Source: Lepisosteus oculatus (Eukaryota > Chordata > Actinopteri > Semionotiformes > Lepisosteidae). From it: 64,000 bases of DNA. The stretch is from positions 5,590,001-5,654,000 of the forward strand of contig NC_090723.1 in assembly GCF_040954835.1 (NCBI RefSeq), in the 5' to 3' direction. The translations under genes were made by a program, and so were the position numbers. Below the pieces are notes generated by a model, which ran no database searches, had not been told where the DNA came from, and was given only the letters and a program-made list of their open reading frames with translations. Below are positions 34,938 to 46,307 of the stretch, one piece after another (the stretch's first letter is position 1; each line of letters opens with the position of its first letter).

Positions 34938-37900
34938 TCACAGCTCCTCGTGACGCATTTTCTCCGCGTCCTCGTCCACCTTCAGCTTCAGCTCCTCGGC
35001 CGTGATCTTGCCATCCTTGTTGCGGTCCTGGTTCCCGAACATGTCCTGGATGACCACGTCGGGGTCCTGGCCGGGCTTCAAGCGACCTTTGCCCTCTGCC
35101 TCCTGGGTCTTAATGAAGGTGGAGAACTGGGCAGGGGGGGACAGGAAGAAGGAGGAGGTGAGTTACCGGCTGAGAGGGGTGCCAGGAACACAGGGGGGGC
35201 AGATCTGTCTGGCTGATGCGCGCACGGTACGCACACGAGATTACCAGGGTGACCCAAGCAGCAGTGGGGCTCAGTCAGAGTACCGAGAGTTCGAGCCTGG
35301 GTCACCAGTCCCCCAAGCCCTAGGGTTCCCTCAACAGTGGTGTGATATCAGCGGGGGGGGTCGGTCACTCGGGGTTCAGGCAGCTCCTCTGCTTGGTGCC
35401 AGCATGGGCACAGAACCCACAAAACTGGTCGTTTACAAATGAGCAATGATGAATTAAGAAAAATACGATGTGAACCTTGGAGGCGTGACGTAGTTGTGGG
35501 GTTTAGTCCAGACGAGTTCACGTTTAAACAGACAATCCCTATCCCTTAAAATCTGTGCAAAATGGAATAAAATAATACATTTAACCCACTGTGCGCGTTT
35601 CACTACAGTGACTCTCGGTGGGCTTCACATAAAAAAAAGCTAAAAGAGAACTAAAAAACTTGCAAAGAAGGGAAATGATAGGGAATTAGACGGCTTATTG
35701 CACCGGAAGTTGACAGGGCTGCTGCTGGAGAAGGGATTTAAGATCTGGAGGGGCTCGGTTGAAACTGCTCATCTGACTCAGAGCAGCCAGGACAGGGACA
35801 GCATCCAATGCATCTATACCGGGACAGCCAAGTATCAATCGAAAACTATGGTGCTGAACGTTTGTAAACAGTTTTGGATTTTAAAATGCACACGGAGGCC
35901 TAGAGGCGCTCTTGATCTCCACGGAAGCCCAGGCTCGGCGTGGTCCGGCGGCACACTGACCTCCTCCAGGGGCACCTCCTTGTCCTTGTCGAGGTCCAGT
36001 GCCTCGAACAGGTTCTCGGGGGGCTCCTCCAGCCACACGAACAGGTAGCCATCGGGCACCCCTTTCTCCAGCTTCAGCAGCTCCAGCTCGAAGCGCAGCA
36101 CCGCGCTGCCAGGCACCCCGCGGGCTGGGCAGGGAGCAGACAGGCACGTCAGGCCAGGAGACAACAGACAGAGAGTAACAGCCATCCTGGATCAGGCTGG
36201 GAGAAGCTTGCAATGTGTTCTGGTTAAGCTACTAAGCAGACTCGGAGCATTAAAGCCTGAGTGGAAAATGAAATAGACAGCCCTGTAGAAAATATATATT
36301 TTTATATATATAAATATATATTTCATAGAATAATATCTCCCCCCCCCACTACCTAATGATAAGTTCTTTTTTCTTCACCCTGCTTTCTCCCCAGCACTAT
36401 ACCCTTGGCCAAAATGCAACAAAACTAGAACTCTGTTCTACGACTTGAGATGAGTGACAACTTCTTAATTTCTGATTAACTTTGTATGTTCATTAAAAAA
36501 AAAAACAATAAAACATGAGTAACAAAAATAAAAATCTCCCCCCCCCCTCTCCAACCCCACACCTCTCTCATTTATCCTTAAACTAGAGAAACTCAAACAG
36601 GCCCGGGGCCCTCCGGTTCAGTCTGGCGCTGGCGGAATTAGCACACCGCTGTCGGGAGGTATGGATCCTCACAGCCTGCGGCAGCCTCGCGGCGGGGGGA
36701 GAGGCAGGAGGCACAGTCTTACCTCCTTCCTCCCCGTGGCCGAGGTGTGGGGGCACGACCACCACTCTCCGCTCGCCGACACACATGCCCTGCATGCCCG
36801 CGTCCAGCCCGTCGATCACCTTGTTGGCTCCCAGGAAGGCCTCCTGGGGGTGATCGAAGTCGTTCCTACACGGGGGACAGACGCAGACTCATTCCAACAT
36901 GTGCCAGGCATGCCTGTGGTACTCTTACAGCAGTCCCGGGTTCGAGTCCCTACTGCACACTGCTCTTGCACAGGACGCATGAGAGGTCTGGACCCATAGG
37001 AGATTAACAGGACACAATGTGACACAACGGTACCTCTGAGGTGGGCAGGACACTGCGGTCCAGTGGGATGCCCTCCGCCCAGTCCAGACCTACACAACAA
37101 CCATAGACTTTCCTATGGGTTGGGCATCTGGAATTTGTGGTTTACAGCCGAAAACCAAATGGAATTGCAAAAAGGCTGAGAAAACTGGGTGCAAGTATTA
37201 GTGTATGAATGTCGACAGTGACCAGTTTGAATGAATTTTCCCTGTGGGTCCAGACTTCCCAATACACCCTGTAGACTGGAGCAAAAGCCCATCGCCCACC
37301 TATCTGTATATAAGGGTACCAGCGCTGCCGAGGGTAACCCTGTGATGGACAAGCTGCCCGTTCAGTAGCAGAGTCATGTGCTCTACTATTGTCTCTTCAT
37401 GCTACAGAAACCAGAACTCACAATGTTCACGTTTCCATAGCTAATCCATGGAAGGAACCAGTTGGAACAAAGCTCATCTTTCAAACCATACCCCCACCCT
37501 TCCAATTTTAAGGCTTTTTGGAGGACGCCCTGGGCTGTCTCTGAGGACCCATGCATACAGAACCACTGGCCAACAAAGGCCATCAGACAGGGCTGCCCCT
37601 GCTGGCCTTGAACACTGTCACACACAAACAGGGAGAGCTTAGGCATCACACTTACACAGCTGATGCAAGATCAAGTGTTGATCTCCGAATTTACTACAGC
37701 TCAAGAGACAATATTGCTGATAAGAGGTCACGCGCGATTGAAGCCAGGGCACAGAGTTCAGTCCTAACCACAAGACCCTGCCCCCTGGTTGTGCGGCAGG
37801 GCCAATCAGGTGGCGCGCTTGGTGCGGGCCGGCCACTCACGAGGAGAACAGGAAGGTGCCGTCCAGCAGGGAGCAGTTGTAGTGGTAGTACACGAGGTCG

Positions 37901-40900
37901 TTGGAGGCGCTGGTGAGGTTGCAGTCCGGCGGCCTGAAGGTGGTCTCGATCTCCACGACGTCGTTGGGGTTGTGGAAGTCGATGACATGGATGTCGAAGA
38001 CCAGCACGGCTGAGGCAGGGATACTTTCACCTGGGGTAAGAGAGAGATAGAGGCCGAGATGGGAAACCATCACAAGCACCACACCCACTACAGTGCAGGC
38101 AGGATAAGGACATTTACAGACTAAAACAGGTCCTCCTGTTCAGGGTCCAAGACGACATCTTCATCGTGTGCACCACTGAAAACCCATCCTGTTTAGCTCG
38201 TCATGACTGGAAAAGGGGCTGGTGTATGTGACTCAACCTTGCCAACAAGTCACCCTAAAGTTTTCCTTGTTTCTGTATGGAGTCTGCATGGTGCCTCCAT
38301 GTTATGCTGAATTCTGCAGTTTCCTTCCACGTTCCAAAGACATGCGGTCTAGGTCAATCGGTGACTCTGTATGAGAGTGTGCCTGTGGGCCTGACAGAGA
38401 CTCCAATTGCTGTTTTATTCTTTTTATTCTTTCAGTGTGTGAGCTCACCCTTTCATTTTGCTGTGTTCTGCAAAACTAAACATGTTATAAAAAGTCGATT
38501 CCAAGCCCACCCCAGACACTGACCTGCTCCGTTCTCTCCGTAGGCCAGGTGAGGAGGCAAGGTGACCCGTCTCCGCTCCCCGATACACACTCCCTGCAGG
38601 GCCTTGTCCATTCCAGCGATCACGTAGCCCATCCCGATGTACGTGTTGTAGGTGTGATTCCTGGTGTAGCTGCAACAAGAGGGGAAAAAAATCTTCACTG
38701 TGGGTCCTGTTGCAACTCGTGTGAAATCGCTCCAGATGCCAGCCACTTTATTTTTTTAGATTGCTCGAGATCATTAGCGATCTTTGGAGATCACTGGCAA
38801 TCGCGGCCATTGCTTGAGATCTTTTGAGATCAACCGAGATCGTTCGAGATGTTTGGTGATCATGCGAGATCATCGGCCATCCTTTGCGACCTTTTGAGAT
38901 CATTTGAGATCTTGGCTGATAGTTCAAGATCCTCATCATGAGGACAACCATCAGAACAGGTGGATTGATTTCAAGAACCAGCTACTGATGATCTGGTTCT
39001 GATATTGCAGTGCACGAACTGGACAGCACGCCTCTGGAGAGCTGTTTCCAGGGGGCTGATCCTTACGGAGGGGACTGGCCCGTGCGTGGAGCGCTGCGCC
39101 CTGGGACCCACCTGGAGTCGAAGGGCGTGCCGTCCAGCAGCGTCCCGTTGTAGTGGTAGCGGACGAAGTCGCCCGCCACCGACTTGCGCTTGCAGGACTC
39201 GGGGATCTGTTGGTATTCCACCACGACGTCGTCCTTGGGGTTGTGCAGGTCCACCAGCAGCACGTCAAACATCAAGCTGGCCTGGGGTGGGATATCCGAG
39301 CCTGGCGGGGGGCAAAAAGGTCAGCCTTTCAGCGGGCAGCCAGGTGACAGGCCCTTTCTTACCAACGCAACAGACCCTGCCCAGGTTTCTCATGAGGTGG
39401 ACCACATAGCACAACAAGGCCGAGAGGCTAAATCTAGAATCGTTTTGCATCTCCAGTTTGTGCCTGGGGGTTTAACCCAGTCGAATTATCCATTATACAT
39501 GTATATGTATTATACCTCTTCTCTGGTCTATTCATGCAAGTATATCAGGTCTTTGACTGGCTTCTTCTGTGTCTAAAAGCGGCTATTGAATAAACTGATA
39601 CCAGTGTTCTACACCTCAAATGCAGGGCAGAGGAAAAGGCTCGTGGCTCCGGCTGTTCGGAAGTCCCTGCGTTCTTACCGTATCCCTTCTCTCCGTAGGC
39701 CAGGAAGGGAGGGATGATGATGTTCCTCTTCTCGCCCACGCACATCCCCAGCAGCCCCTCGTCCATGCCCTTGATGAGCCACCCTTCCCCCACATAGGTG
39801 TCGTAGGTCTGCTTCCGGCTGTAACTGCAGGGCACAAGGGTCACTGCACTGACACACTGCTCCTCTAGCCCAGGGGAGATAAACCCCATTGTCACAAGGT
39901 CCCCCCCCCCGGTTTCCTCCCACAGTTCAAAGACATACAGGACGGTTCACTGGCTAGTGGGAAACCTGACCCTGGCGTGTGTGTGTTTGTGTCTGTGTGT
40001 GTCCTGGAATAAACTAGCGTCCCATCCAGGGTGTAGCCTGCCTTGCACCCCTGGCCTGCCTGAATCGGCTCTGGCTCCTCTGTAACCCTGTACTGGATAA
40101 AGCAGTTAGAAAGGGGACTGGTGGATGCCGACGGCGGTCTGGGAAAAGGCAACGACAAACAAGAGAATCAAGCCCCAGCCCAGATGTTTCGTGTCCCTGC
40201 CGTGCAGATGTGCGCCAGCTGCGCTACCTGGAGTCGAAGGGCGTGCCGTCCAGCAGGGTGCCGTTGTAGTGGTAGCGGATGAAGTCGGACTTCTGCACGG
40301 TGCGCTTGCAGTCCTGCGGCTTGTCCAGCGTGCGCGTCTGCACCTTGTCGTCCGGGTTCCAGATATCCAGGAGGAGCACGTCGAAGACCAGCGTGGTGTC
40401 TGGGGGAATGACGTTACCTGCCAGCAAGACAGACCGCAGAACTCTGAGAGGCCCGGCAGGCCAGGTGTCCTGCACTCGTTATCACCGGTCACTGGGCTTC
40501 CCCACTGCTGCCACACTAAATTGAATTAAAGGATAAATTGAAATTTCACTATATTTCTCAAGCTAGATTATAGCCTGATCATGGCTGTGGCTTTGGCAAT
40601 GATTATAATAATAATAATTGCTCACACTTATATAGCGCTTTTCTGGACACTCCACTCAAAGAGCTTTACAGGTAATGGGGATCCCCTCCACCACCACCAC
40701 TGCGACGGCAGCCATAGTGCACCAGTACACTCACCACATACCAGCTCTCAGTGGGGAGGACAGCAGAGTGATGAAGCCAGTTCATAGATGGGGATTATTA
40801 GGAGGCCATTGGTATAGGCCAGGGGGACATTTGGCCACGGCACCAGTGTAACACCCCTACTCTTTTCAAGAAACACCCTGGGATTTTTAATGACCACAGA

Positions 40901-43052
40901 GAGTCAGGACTTACATCTCATCCGAAGGACGGGACCTTTTTATCGTGTCCCTGTCACTACACTGGGGCATTGGGACCCACACGGACCGCAGGGTGAGCGC
41001 CCTCTGCTGGCCCCACTAACATCTCTTCCAGCAGCAGCCTTAGTTTTTCCCCAGGAGGTCTCCCATCCAGGTACTGACCAGGCTCACACCTGCTGAGCTT
41101 CAGTGGGCTGCCAGCTGGGAGCTGCAGGGTGATACCGCTGCTGAACAGGACAGACAGCTGTAAAGCTCAGTGGGTGGGGGGGTGGTGTATAAATTCATTG
41201 AGCGGGTGTGGAAGGGGCTCGGCTTGGGCGGCCTCTGCCTCAGTCCCAGCGGCATGGCCAGCACCCGGTTTCCCAGCTGCGGCGTGGCGAGGCCTGGAGA
41301 GGATATTTAGCAACAAAAGGAGCAGAAAGGAAAGGGAGGGAGACAGAGCCGTGCCCATACCAGCGCCCAAGCTCCCGTAAGCCAGGTGAGGGGGCACCGT
41401 GATCTTCCTCCTCTCGGTGATGCACATCCCCTGGATGCCCCGGTCCATCCCCGTGATCAGCCTCCCGAGCCCGACCAGCCCGCTGAACGGCAGGCCGCGG
41501 TCGTGGCTGCGACCCCCGAGAGGAAACGGAGAAAAAAGAAAAACGCAGGCGGGCCAGTCAGTCTGCGCTCCGACGGACAGGCCGGAGCTCTTAAATGAAA
41601 AGACAGGCCGCTTTGTGCAGCGGCTGAAGTAGCTGGTGACGTGTTCGCTTTCATTGTCAGTATATAAACCCGAAAAAAGTACGTACCGGTACGCTCCTCC
41701 GGTATTAAGCGACATTACAGCGCCACCTACTGTCACCAGTCGGTCTTACACCCAACCAAATCCCTGGAAAGGTGATTAAGCCGAGCCGGTGACGTTTGGA
41801 CTGAGTGCCTTCATTATCGCCACACAGCAGTGAAGCCTTTTTTTAATCAGATAAATGAAGTAATAATTAAAAAAAATAAAAAACACCGGTGGATTTGGGA
41901 GCGTGTTTCACGATAGACGTGCTTGAACGCCAGGATACGGTTAATCCTGCGTTGAAAAAGTGTGACATCGCAGGACCCTGAGAGACTGTAACGCAATACT
42001 TTAATTACTAACCTACAAGACTGCGTCGAGCCCATTCGAAATCACACACACTTCAAGGCCGTAAAACCCGCGTGCATAGAGCGGCCTTTCTCAGAGTAAA
42101 CACGCCCCGAGCGACACAGACTAATCTGGGCTGAGGCTTGCGGTTTAAACCTGGAATTTACCGACACCGCCAGCCCTGTCTCCCCGACCAACGATACTGG
42201 AGTCGCAATTCGCTGCAACGCCGGTCTCCACTTTGATAACGCAGGAAAGCGGGGCACCTTTAATTCTTATTTGTTAAGGGACAGAACGCACTTTATTGGC
42301 CTAAATGTATTCTTCCTCTTATTCAACTAACCTTATTGGCCTAAATTTATGCTTCCTCTTGTTCAACTACTATTCTAGATCACTAAACTGATTTCAATAA
42401 AGCCTTTTCACAAACGTCGTGATTCTGATATTGCATTTTAGATTCTAGATTGTAACCCAGCGGTGTGCGAGTGATTCATCACCAACGTTGCACGTTTCAG
42501 AAGTCTTTTTATGCATAAAGGGGAAAGAAAGTTGGGAATGTTCTTTGTCTTAGGGTAAAGGCAACTCTATGGAGGTTTTGTTTTTTTTTAATCCTTTAAA
42601 GTAGACTTTGCTGTGCAAGTAAGACGCTTCCGCACTCTCATCTGGTGGAGAGGTTTCAGAGGCATCCCTGACACGTCTGCAGACGCCCGGGGAAGAGCAG
42701 CTCGGGGGGGGGCTACGCTAATTAGACGTTGCAAGGAGGTCGCGTTCTGTAAACGCTGGTCTGCCCTGCACCCAGCCCAGGTGACGCCCGCGAGGCGCAA
42801 GCGGGGCTCTGGGGGTGGGGTGGGGGTCCGGCACCGAGGCTCCCGCGGGGGGTCTCACCTGGAGTCGAACTTCTTGCCGTCCGGGAAGGTGCCGTTGTAG
42901 TGGTACCGCACGTGATCCCCCGTCTGCACCTCGCGGGGACAGACCTTGGGGACGAAGTAGCGGTCGATCACCACGTCCTCCAGCGGGCCGGGGTCCCCCC
43001 ACACGCCGGCTCCCACCGCGCTCAGGAAAAGCAGCACCAGCGTCGACTCCAT
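34938..43052 (-). CDS. FKBP10: FKBP65, ER peptidyl-prolyl isomerase with four FKBP domains, ten exons
   Basis: Collagen and elastin folding factor of the ER lumen that supports lysyl hydroxylase 2; human loss causes brittle bone and Bruck syndrome. Exons: 43052-42859, 41506-41361, 40417-40228, 39824-39679, 39301-39112, 38669-38524, 38030-37841, 36865-36723, 36124-35961 and 35126-34938; 1698 bp, 565 aa (human 582). A signal peptide covers about residues 1-19 ([19 protein letters not shown]). Four FKBP domains begin near residues 43, 155, 267 and 379, each with a YHYN motif and a PPHLAYG- or PPFLAYG-like motif; the fourth is degenerate (FSS for FDS, HLGHG), as in human. EF-hand loops are [12 protein letters not shown] (492-503) and [12 protein letters not shown] (537-548). 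The protein ends in the ER-retention signal HEEL. The YHYNGT and YHYNCS sites fit N-glycosylation. Confidence 0.98.
35127..35960 (-). other. FKBP10: FKBP10 intron 9
   Basis: A 0.83-kb intron with GT-AG ends. At about 35240-35330 there is a tRNA-like word (AGAGTTCGAGCCTGGGTCAC), possibly a SINE remnant. Nothing else was seen. Confidence 0.5.
36287..36330 (+). repeat. AT-rich simple repeat
   Basis: Imperfect TA run (AATATATATTTTTATATATA and continuation) in FKBP10 intron 8. Confidence 0.8.
36866..37840 (-). other. FKBP10: FKBP10 intron 7
   Basis: A 0.98-kb intron with no recognised repeat or coding similarity. Confidence 0.5.
38250..38410 (+). repeat. Degraded L2-like repeat fragment
   Basis: Words TTTCTGTATGGAGTCTGCAT, TTCCACGTTCCAAAGACATG and GAGAGTGTGCCTGTGGGC match the middle of the L2-like family. 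It lies in FKBP10 intron 6. Confidence 0.45.
38767..38940. repeat. 10-bp-period GATC minisatellite
   Basis: About 17 diverged 10-bp units, most starting GATC: GATCTTTTGA, GATCAACCGA, GATCGTTCGA, GATCATGCGA, GATCATTTGA. Spacing stays at 10 bp almost throughout although the units differ. It lies in FKBP10 intron 5. Confidence 0.85.
39905..40110 (+). repeat. L2-like repeat in FKBP10 intron 3
   Basis: Contains GGTTTCCTCCCACAGTTCAA, CTAGCGTCCCATCCAGGGTG and the typical end CCCTGTACTGGATAAAGCAG followed by TTAGAAA. Confidence 0.65.
40601..41143 (-). repeat. 5S-rRNA-derived SINE, full-length-looking
   Basis: In FKBP10 intron 2. On the minus strand the head is 5S-like: GAAGCTCAGCAGGTGTGAGC, CTGGTCAGTACCTGGATGGG, AGACCTCCTGGG, which follow 5S rRNA boxes A and C closely. 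The 3' tail is AAAAGCGCTATATAAGTGTG followed by an (ATT)n stretch. About 540 bp. This is the best preserved copy in the window. Confidence 0.8.
41507..42858 (-). other. FKBP10: FKBP10 intron 1
   Basis: A 1.35-kb intron. It holds a two-copy tandem repeat (42293-42369). No other repeat was recognised. Confidence 0.55.
42293..42369 (+). repeat. Two-copy tandem repeat, period 40
   Basis: TTATTGGCCTAAATGTATTC at 42293 is followed 40 bp later by TTATTGGCCTAAATTTATGC. The units run through TTCAACTA with three mismatches in 37 bp. Confidence 0.9.
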
Positions 43053-43849
43053 CTTGACTCCCGGCTGCGATGGCGATGCTCTTTTTGGTTGGTTTGGTGT
43101 GTTTTTTTTTTGGCCTTCCCCCCCCCGCTTCTGCTTCCCTAAGATGTCGAAATATTAAAGGGCTCCCCTCAAAACCGAAGTGCAAACTGTTGCAAAAAAA
43201 ACAAATCGTGCGGGACCCCTCTGTAGAGCTTCCTCGTCCCTTCGAAGCTCAGGAGAAGTGCTGCGGTTTCTCATTCATCCCAGGGAAGGGGGAGGCGAGG
43301 GGGGCCGAGGGGGGAGTTGAGCACTTTTTTTAGGAATTCTGCAAACGTGTAAACTGGCCTTCGGCTACAAATTTTAGCTGTCTTGGATTTTGGGGGGCGG
43401 ATCTGTTTTTCTCACACAACCTCCAACGTTTGCCCGTTGTTTGGGATCTTACGCGCGGGGGGGGGGGAACTTAATTATTTTTTTCGTCAAAGTGATCTGT
43501 TTGTTGTCTTTTCCTGGTGCAAATAAAAAGGGGGCAAATATACTGGCGAGTTAAAGAACGCACATCTGGCTCGGCGCTGAAGGTCCTTCAGGCTTCCAAA
43601 ATTTTGGGAACACGTCTCAAGGTCCTAAACACCCGCGGGTAAAAGCCAGCGCTGTGTCTGTGAGTTCAAAACGTGTAACAAAGGATGTCGGTTAATCGGG
43701 CAAGAGGGTCAAAATGTCTTTTAGCGGTAATAAAAGAGCAAGAGATATCATGGAGACATTGTGCTTATGGAGAAGTAATTCAACAAGGCTGTAGGTTAGA
43801 GTCCATTCGTTTTCTTAACCCCTTCTTCCAGCTGGGGGGGTCACAGAGC

Positions 43850-44110
43850 CCATCCCGTTAAACACTGGGCACAAGGCAGAACACACCCTGGTCAGGACGC
43901 CAGTCTGTAGCTGGGCAGCCAGTCACACACTCACACCAGGGCCAGTTTTCCCACCATTTCTCCCAGAAAGCCAACAAACCTGACAGTATGTCTTTTTTTG
44001 ACTGTGGGAGGCCATGTGGGGGCACATGGATGAAACCCACGCAGACTCGGGGAGAACATGCAAACTCCACACAGACAGCACCCCAGGCCTGGAATCGAAC
44101 CCAGGACCCT
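43850..44110 (-). repeat. L2-like dispersed repeat
   Basis: Words CCTGGTCAGGACGCCAGTCT, CACACTCACACCAGGGCCAG, GGGGAGAACATGCAAACTCC, ACACAGACAGCACCCCAGGC and GAATCGAACCCAGGACCCTG are the standard reverse-oriented family sequence. This is the best preserved member in the window. Confidence 0.7.
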
Positions 44111-45149
44111 GGCTTAAATTGTCCAGTGCTTTGTTCAGACCACAACCGGACATTTGGTTTGGTCTCTGCATTCGAAATGTGAGCTTTCTGCTGTGGAATG
44201 AGCTCAGGGGAAGGCAGGAGGGATGAGTTCTCAGCCCTGAAGGAGTGTCTGATACGTGCTGGTTCAGGGGAACTGAGCCGCCTCGGTCTTAAACTGAAGA
44301 ATCGGCCTGTGACTGCGACACAAACGTTTCCAATCTGGAAAGAAACTGCCAAGGTCAGCCCAGCGTCAGGAACAGCGGTAAACCAAGAGGGCCTGCGCTT
44401 AGGACTGAACATAGCAGGGCCTTCTTTACACCAATGGTTGTGGGGGCCTGGAACAAACTGTCCAATGATGATAAAAATATTAGAATAACTGATGTTTAGG
44501 CAGTGCTGTTAGGTCTAGGATCCAATTATTGATAGCAACATTACCACTTATTACAGTAATAATAAAGAGAAAAAAAGATTAAGTACTTAAGCATAAAAAT
44601 AAAAAATATATAGGGGTCTAGTTTCTCATTCTGTGTCCTAAACACAGGGACAGAAATGAGCTTCAGTATGCCTGCTGTGTCCACGATGGCCAGGACACCC
44701 CGGGTAGCAGCTGCAAGAGACAGCACTCTCCTGAGCGAGGTCTCCCTGTCTGCAGAATGACACTCCGGAAAAACACCCAGGCTTATAACTAGAGTGGTTA
44801 GCAGGTTTGAAAATAGTTTTTTTTGTTTGAGTACGACCAACGCCAACCAGAGGACTTGGGAGCGCATTTAAAACCCAACAACAGGGGGGCACGTCTTTAC
44901 GCAGAGGGGTGTAGGAGCGGGTAACAAGCTGCCCAGACATACTGTTGAAGCTGTTGCCCTGGTTTAGTTGACGTTTTTTTTTAATTAGAGCTCGGAGATC
45001 TCTTTTAGTCTAGCAATGTCCCCGAGGGGTCCCGGGAAAGATAAGCATTCTATTACAATACGCGAAATAAATAAATCACTTTAAAATAAAGACATTATAG
45101 TCAGATTTGTCTTTTTCGCACTAGTACACAGGAAATCCTAGCGTTTTCT

Positions 45150-45438
45150 GAATGAGGGGTGTAACCCCAGCGTCCTGGCCAAATTCTCCATTGGCCTTTA
45201 CCCATCATGGCCTCCTAATAATCCCCATCTCTGACCTGGCTTCATCACTCTGCTCTCCTCCCCACTGAGAGCTGGTGTGTGGGGAGAGTACTGGCGCACT
45301 ATGGCTGCTGGTGCATCATCCAGGTGGGGCTGCACACTGGTGGGGGTGGAGGGGATCCCCATTATCTGTAAAGCACTTTGAGTGGAGTGTCCAGAAAAGC
45401 GCTATATAAGTGTGAGCAATTATTATTAATAATAATAC
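45150..45438 (+). repeat. 5S-derived SINE, 5'-truncated
   Basis: Carries the body and tail (CTGGCTTCATCACTCTGCTC, GGGGATCCCCATTATCTGTA, AGAAAAGCGCTATATAAGTG, then ATT repeats) but not the 5S head. Loss of the 5' end is typical of retroposition. Confidence 0.75.
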
Positions 45439-45709
45439 TTTTAAATTCTTCAACTGTACAATGCTGTACAATGGACTGAATCTGGAAAACAATATCCTAC
45501 CTTGTAAAGAACAGTTCTAGTCAGCCCTCTACAGAACTCATCTTACTCTGCACTGCTGCGTGTTTGCATGACTAGTAGACCGTCTCTCCGTCTGAGTTTC
45601 TGAAGCCATTTTTAATTGGAGGATCTGTACTGTAGGTCACGTATATATATATAAACAAAAAAGTGAAGGACGTAATGATGTCGAAAAGGAGTGTCAAAAA
45701 GAGTTCATG

Positions 45710-45920
45710 AACAAGTAATAGGTTTATTCCATGCTGAAAAAAAGAAGAAAGAAAACGCAACGTTTTGGCCGTGAAGCCTTCTTCAGGTTCTTCAGCCTTC
45801 TACACCTGAAGAAGGCTTCACGGCCGAAACGTTGCGTTTTCTTTCTTCTTTTTTTCAGAATAGAATAATCCTATTACTTGTTCCTTTGCAGCCTACGCAT
45901 GCTGACGCAACTCCCCAGCT
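45710..45920. repeat. Fold-back repeat, copy 3, with 14-bp target duplication
   Basis: A 211-bp near-palindrome. The arms AACGCAACGTTTTGGCCGTG and CACGGCCGAAACGTTGCGTT surround a loop at about 45787-45813. The right end continues to TGACGCAACTCCCCAGCT. It is flanked by AAAAAGAGTTCATG at 45696-45709 and again at 45921-45934. The outer part of the left arm is missing compared with copies 2 and 4. Confidence 0.85.
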
Positions 45921-46307
45921 AAAAAGAGTTCATGGTGGTTATGTCGCACTTATTTATGATCTTTAATCACGATATGTTGTCAAATGACTATATGTAGTAA
46001 CACTGTAGCAAATGCAGTGAAATACGATTAAAGTGCACAGCTGCCCTTTATCACAGCAATTTGCTGCGGTCTTGTGGGCGCTATGACCCGGAGAGAGCCG
46101 AGAACCCGACTGACTGACTCCTGCCCAAAACTTATGAAGGACCCAAACTTTTTTTTTCCTCCCTCCTGTCTCGCACTCTCGCTCCCTCCCTCTCTCTCTC
46201 TCCAAATTTCCTTCATTCATCCACCGGGCCTGTGTACGTGCGCGCAGGCATGACCGTCTGGTAACGACTGGGAGCCGGCCGCCACAGCAGCAGTCTCTCC
46301 CCTCACG

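Larger units (their letters stand above)
43053..46307. other. Divergent intergenic region FKBP10-P3H4
   Basis: A 3.25-kb head-to-head spacer. It holds an L2-like repeat (43850-44110), pieces of the GAACAAACTG/AGCTGCCC repeat family (44400-44470 and 44880-44950), a truncated 5S-SINE (45150-45438) and a fold-back element (45710-45920). A CT-rich tract at 46155-46210 lies just upstream of the P3H4 start. Core promoters could not be pinned down. Confidence 0.55.

Noticed and set aside
41060-41143. Possible 5S rRNA gene on the minus strand
   Set aside because: The match covers only part of 5S, has mismatches in the promoter boxes and continues into a SINE body present in several copies.
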